35,700 bases of DNA, taken from Bacteroidales bacterium. Its GTDB lineage: Bacteria > Bacteroidota > Bacteroidia > Bacteroidales > Muribaculaceae. The notes beneath the pieces were generated by a model. That model saw only the letters and a program-made list of their open reading frames with translations, made no database searches and was not told the origin of the DNA. How positions within the stretch are numbered: position 1 is the first letter of the stretch; every line of letters begins with the position of its first letter. Made by a program: the position numbers and the translations under genes. Positions 32,564 to 35,700 of this stretch are shown here, piece by piece. Where the stretch lies: contig SFGS01000018.1 of NCBI GenBank assembly GCA_004557565.1, forward strand, positions 1 through 35,700. Reading direction: 5' to 3'.

Positions 32564-32593
32564 AACTTGCTGATTTATGCAGCGAAGTTATGG
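32560..32593 (-). promoter_or_regulatory. Hairpin covering the start codon of the chimeric gene
   Basis: CCATAACTT (32560-32568) and AAGTTATGG (32585-32593) are perfect inverted repeats. In the minus-strand message the ATG lies in the second arm, so the stem could hide the start of translation. Confidence 0.4.
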
Positions 32594-32619
32594 ATCTTAT
32601 GATGGTTGCGAAAAGACGC

Positions 32620-33198
32620 TTATTTCTTAGGAAACTTTGGATTAAGTTTTAAGTTACTCATGCCTTCGTACCAAGCATTTCTTTTTTCTGGTATAGATTG
32701 AATAAAAGGCAAAATATCATCACCATAAGCACGACCAGAATAAAAGCATAGAACACTCGCTTTTTTACTATTAATTGTCATTTGCCTATAATAATGCACA
32801 TCAACTTCAACGGTATTCATTTTACCATTACTACTATCACTAACAAGAAACTCAAGTATATAATCGCCGTTATTTTCAGCGACCATATATTTAGTAATTG
32901 GGTCCGATTTTTTTCTTACTTCCAATTCTGCAATTTTGGCTTGAACCGCTTCTAAGGGCGTTCTATCCCAAAAAATCACACTAACTGTAAACATTTGGTT
33001 GTAATGTTCAAGGGTTTCACCTTTTGGCAGATACTCTTGCACAAAATAATTTTCTTGCGGTTGTGCACTCCACACAAGAGAGTATTTAGTTCCGCAGTAT
33101 TTGATTGGATTTCCGACATTGAAGTATTCCGTGGCTGATTGAGCTGACAAACTCAAACAACTCAAAAGAGATATAATAATGGATATTACTACTTTCAT
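32620..33198 (-). CDS. Exported protein of unknown function
   Basis: The 192-residue protein has a clear signal peptide (VVISIIISLLSCLSLSAQ) with cleavage near residue 20. The mature part looks like a single alpha/beta domain, with KYSLVWSAQPQENYFVQEYL near the start and GDYILEFLVSDSSNGKM, VEVDVHYYRQM and KKASVLCFYSGRAYGDDILP later. No known domain was recognised; the pattern of a lone periplasmic or surface domain ending in FIQSIPEKRNAWYEGM is consistent with many small Bacteroidales exported proteins. The gene is A+T-richer than pckA but less so than 30596-31415. An exact promoter lies at 33227-33257. Whether it works with the chimeric gene 56 nt downstream is unknown. Confidence 0.7.
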   Translation of the reverse strand: MKVVISIIISLLSCLSLSAQSATEYFNVGNPIKYCGTKYSLVWSAQPQENYFVQEYLPKGETLEHYNQMFTVSVIFWDRTPLEAVQAKIAELEVRKKSDPITKYMVAENNGDYILEFLVSDSSNGKMNTVEVDVHYYRQMTINSKKASVLCFYSGRAYGDDILPFIQSIPEKRNAWYEGMSNLKLNPKFPKK

Positions 33199-33226
33199 TT
33201 TATATTCGAGTTATATTTCATGGGTG

Positions 33227-33257
33227 CAAATATAATCATTCCCAACGAAATATCAAA
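33227..33257 (-). promoter_or_regulatory. Promoter of the 192-residue exported protein gene
   Basis: On the minus strand TTTG (33257-33254) and TATATTTG (33234-33227) are separated by 19 nt. The leader would be about 20 nt. Confidence 0.7.
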
Positions 33258-33302
33258 GGAATACTTCAAGGTCGTTGACTTTGAAGATGCAAACCAAAGG
33301 GA

Positions 33303-33541
33303 CAAACCAAAGGGACGGTTCTTTCGGTCTGTAAGATTGTATCTAACTGATATTATGTTTGATATATGCTACAACTGGCGCAAATTTTGGCGCAAGAGGG
33401 CTTTTGCATTTGGTGGCATCGGACGAATCGGACTTATCCGACCTATCGGACACCAACTTGTTGACTCGCCAACTTGCAAACTTGTTGACCCGCCAACTTG
33501 CAAACTTGTTGACCCGTTGACCTGTTGACTCGTTGACTTCT
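33303..33541. repeat. Composite repeat B (uninterrupted)
   Basis: It begins with the 26-nt REP-like arm (33303-33328), preceded by a partial tandem copy (AAACCAAAGGGAC). It runs through the same sequence as 31512-31630 and joins directly to GGCATCGGACGAATCGGACT. An expanded tandem region follows: two ~24-nt units containing CGCCAACTTGCAAACTTGTT, then GTTGACCC/CT/TC 8-mers. Together with the following terminator it matches composite A, minus the 411-bp element. Confidence 0.85.
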
Positions 33542-33555
33542 CCTGGGATGTGGAC

Positions 33556-33592
33556 AAAAAAAAGGTCGGGCACTCGTGAGGGTGCCCGACCT
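33556..33592 (-). terminator. pckA terminator
   Basis: AGGTCGGGCAC (33563-33573) pairs perfectly with GTGCCCGACCT (33582-33592), with eight T's following on the minus strand. The stem and loop equal those at 32132-32167. Confidence 0.88.
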
Positions 33593-33632
33593 GGATGGTC
33601 ATATTCTATTGATATGTGTCAAATCAAATTGA

Positions 33633-35243
33633 TTAGAGCTTTGGACCAGCAGCTACGAGAGCCTTACCAGCTTCATTGCTTTCGTACTTAGCGAAGTTCT
33701 TGATGAAGCGAGCAGCGAGGTCTTTAGCCTTTTCTTCCCATTGTGCAGCGTCAGCGTAAGTGTCGCGTGGGTCGAGAATGTTGGTAGCAACACCTTCGAG
33801 TTCGGTAGGAACTACGAAATCGAAGAATGGGATAACCTTAGTAGGAGCCTTGTCGATAGCGCCGTTGAGGATAGCGTCGATGATACCACGAGTGTCGCGG
33901 ATAGAGATACGCTTGCCAGTACCGTTCCAACCAGTGTTCACGAGGTATGCCTTAGCACCGCTCATTTCCATACGCTTAACCAATTCTTCAGCATACTTGG
34001 TTGGGTGGAGTTCGAGGAACGCCTGACCGAAGCAAGCAGAGAAGGTTGGAGTAGGTTCAGTGATACCACGTTCAGTACCTGCCAACTTAGCGGTGAAGCC
34101 AGAGAGGAAGTAGTACTTAGTTTGTTCTGAACTGAGGATAGACACTGGAGGAAGAACACCGAATGCGTCAGCGCTGAGGAAGATCACTTGCTTAGCAGCA
34201 GGACCTTGAGAAGCTGGACGTTGGATATTCTTAATGTGGTAGATTGGGTAGCTTACACGAGTGTTTTCAGTCACGCTCTTGTCAGCGAAGTCGATCTTAC
34301 CGTTTTCGTCAACTGTAACGTTTTCGAGAAGTGCGTCGCGAGTGATAGCACCGTAGATGTCTGGTTCTGCTTCAGGGTCGAGGTTGATAACCTTAGCGTA
34401 GCAGCCACCTTCGAAGTTGAACACACCTTTGTCGTCCCAACCGTGTTCGTCATCACCGATAAGGCGACGCTTAGGATCGGTTGAAAGAGTGGTCTTACCA
34501 GTACCAGAAAGACCGAAGAAGATAGCGGTGTTTTCGCCGTTGAGGTCGGTGTTAGCAGAGCAGTGCATAGCAGCGATACCCTTCAATGGGAGGAAGTAGT
34601 TCATCATAGAGAACATACCCTTCTTCATTTCACCACCGTACCAAGTGTTGATGATAACTTGTTCCTTGCTGGTTACGTTGAACACAACAGCAGTTTCGCT
34701 GTTCAAACCAAGTTCCTTGTAGTTTTCAACTTTAGCCTTGCTTGCGTTGTAAACGATGAAGTCTGGTTCTTGTTCGAAGTCAGCTTCAGTCTGAGGACGG
34801 ATAAACATGTTGGTCACGAAGTGTGCTTGCCATGCTACTTCCATGATGAAGCGAACTTTCATACGAGTGTCCTTGTGAGTGCCGCAGAAACCATCTACAA
34901 CATAGAGCTTCTTGTTAGAAAGTTCTTTCTGAGCGATTTCCTTAACAGCAGCCCAAGTAGCTTCGCTTACTGGTTTGTTGTCGTTCTTGTATTCATCGCT
35001 TGTCCACCATACAGTGTCATGTGAAGTAGCATCATCAACGATGAATTTGTCTTTTGGAGAACGGCCGGTGTAAACACCAGTCATTACGTTGATTGCACCA
35101 AGCTCAGTTTCCTGACCTTTATCAAAACCTTCAAGACCTGGCTTTGTTTCTTCGTTGAACAAAACTTCGTAAGAAGGATTATACAGAACTTCGGTAGAAC
35201 CGGTGATTCCGTATTTCTCTAAAACTTTCTTGTCAAATGCCAT
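33633..35243 (-). CDS. pckA: ATP-dependent phosphoenolpyruvate carboxykinase
   Basis: The 536-residue cytoplasmic enzyme interconverts oxaloacetate plus ATP with PEP plus CO2 plus ADP. In gut Bacteroidales it mainly runs towards oxaloacetate, fixing CO2 on the route to succinate and saving ATP. Visible signatures are VYTGRSPKDKFIVDD (~57-71), YVVDGFCGTHKDTRMKVRFI, the metal/substrate motif INTWYGGEMKKGMFSMMNYF (~198-217), the P-loop GLSGTGKTTLS with Lys250, the LIGDDEHGWDDKGVFNFEGG block, and RVSYPIYHIKNIQ. The C-terminal lid region with FLSGFTAKLAGTERG is intact. Length is standard (535-540). Codon use is strongly biased, as for an abundant enzyme. It is a single gene with its own promoter (35316-35323) and terminator (33556-33592). 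Confidence 0.98.
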   Translation of the reverse strand: MAFDKKVLEKYGITGSTEVLYNPSYEVLFNEETKPGLEGFDKGQETELGAINVMTGVYTGRSPKDKFIVDDATSHDTVWWTSDEYKNDNKPVSEATWAAVKEIAQKELSNKKLYVVDGFCGTHKDTRMKVRFIMEVAWQAHFVTNMFIRPQTEADFEQEPDFIVYNASKAKVENYKELGLNSETAVVFNVTSKEQVIINTWYGGEMKKGMFSMMNYFLPLKGIAAMHCSANTDLNGENTAIFFGLSGTGKTTLSTDPKRRLIGDDEHGWDDKGVFNFEGGCYAKVINLDPEAEPDIYGAITRDALLENVTVDENGKIDFADKSVTENTRVSYPIYHIKNIQRPASQGPAAKQVIFLSADAFGVLPPVSILSSEQTKYYFLSGFTAKLAGTERGITEPTPTFSACFGQAFLELHPTKYAEELVKRMEMSGAKAYLVNTGWNGTGKRISIRDTRGIIDAILNGAIDKAPTKVIPFFDFVVPTELEGVATNILDPRDTYADAAQWEEKAKDLAARFIKNFAKYESNEAGKALVAAGPKL

Positions 35244-35315
35244 GTTTAGATGAAATTTAAGTTGTTAGTTAAAGTTATAATAAGTTGTATTTGATATTTC
35301 CTACCTTTTCAACTG

Positions 35316-35323
35316 CAAAATTA
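35316..35323 (-). promoter_or_regulatory. pckA -7 box
   Basis: TAATTTTG on the minus strand matches TANNTTTG. A TTG at 35348-35346 lies 22 nt upstream, slightly beyond the usual spacing. The leader would be about 65 nt. Confidence 0.55.
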
Positions 35324-35400
35324 ATCAAATATTTTCCTATACGCACAATTTATTATGGAAAATTTTCTACAATTCTAAAGAATTAGTATTTTTTTTCAAT

Positions 35401-35481
35401 TTTCGCAATGAAAACCCCAAATTTCGCAACGAAAACCCCGGCAAAAGTCCACAAGCCAACAAGTCCACAAGCCAACAAGTA
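35401..35481. repeat. Tandem repeats upstream of pckA
   Basis: Two ~22-nt units of TTTCGCAAYGAAAACCCC lie at 35400-35440. They are followed by two 16-nt units of AAGTCCACAAGCCAAC (35444-35475), of the same low-complexity kind as the other 8-9-mer tracts. Confidence 0.75.
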
Positions 35482-35700
35482 GCCAATCCAAAATCCCGAA
35501 AACCTCGATAATTCGATAATTTCGACAAATCTATGGAGCAAACTGGGTTGGAACAAAACACCTATTTAATCCATTAAAAATCCATTATCACCTATATTAA
35601 ACTATAAAATCCCTTAAATTGGCGTAATATTATGGCATCGGGGCGATTTCTTCGCCTCGATGCTTGATTTTCAGGCGAAAAAGTTTGGCAGAATCAAAAC
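35482..35700. other. Gene-free right edge with repeat arm and stem-loop
   Basis: No gene is seen. One arm of the AACACCTATTTAATCC family lies at 35557-35572, with the second arm absent or degraded. A 12-bp stem (GCATCGGGGCGA, 35635-35646, with TCGCCTCGATGC, 35652-35663, one G-T) may belong to the control region of a gene beyond the window. Confidence 0.55.

Noticed and set aside
33419..33541. Possible CRISPR array
   Set aside because: Units are 8 nt or ~24 nt in direct tandem without unique spacers, and no cas gene is present.

Overview
The window looks like the chromosome of a Bacteroidales gut or rumen bacterium, most like Muribaculaceae or Prevotellaceae; the family is not settled. The evidence is a SusC/SusD pair, a membrane-spanning beta-propeller/triple-tyrosine regulator with a LuxR-type HTH, Bacteroidota promoters (TTG about 20 nt upstream of TANNTTTG), few Shine-Dalgarno sites, secreted proteins with type IX-secretion-like C-terminal tags or type I dockerins, and an ATP-dependent PEP carboxykinase. 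No phage, plasmid or rRNA module is intact.

Layout. 1-2070: a small His/Lys-rich secreted protein and a flavodoxin-fold NAD(P)H oxidoreductase, set among repeats. 2072-16091: a polysaccharide utilisation locus (PUL). A divergent SusR-like regulator faces an operon of susC, susD, an endonuclease/exonuclease/phosphatase-fold hydrolase, a serine hydrolase of beta-lactamase fold, a GH144-like glycoamylase-domain lipoprotein and a GH3 beta-glucosidase. GH144 plus GH3 suggests beta-1,2-glucan as substrate. The two non-glycosidase hydrolases would fit removal of phosphoglycerol or acyl substituents from osmoregulated or cyclic glucans; that part is inference. 16161-18175: an AlbA/ATPase-like regulator flanked by repeats of one family. 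18202-20618: an EamA transporter, tRNA-Leu(CAA), tRNA-Gln(TTG) and pgeF. 21005-30344: three large minus-strand secreted proteins with cleaved-adhesin or choice-of-anchor modules, two ending in dockerins and one in a type IX-like tag. 30596-33198: an A+T-rich patch of small orphan genes, a chimeric remnant gene and a compact ~410-bp structured element. 33633-35243: pckA.

The most unusual content is between genes. There are several families of inverted-repeat elements. One (31631-32041) is a ~411-bp element with 23-bp terminal inverted repeats, nested ~40-bp inner arms and hairpins that differ by compensatory changes. It interrupts a composite repeat whose uninterrupted version lies at 33303-33592. 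Another family (1092, 16161, 17957, 17990) carries CCCAAATCGG-type termini around a long hairpin. Short 7-9-mer tandem tracts recur downstream of minus-strand genes. Every functional call here comes from reading sequence and motifs; no database search was made.
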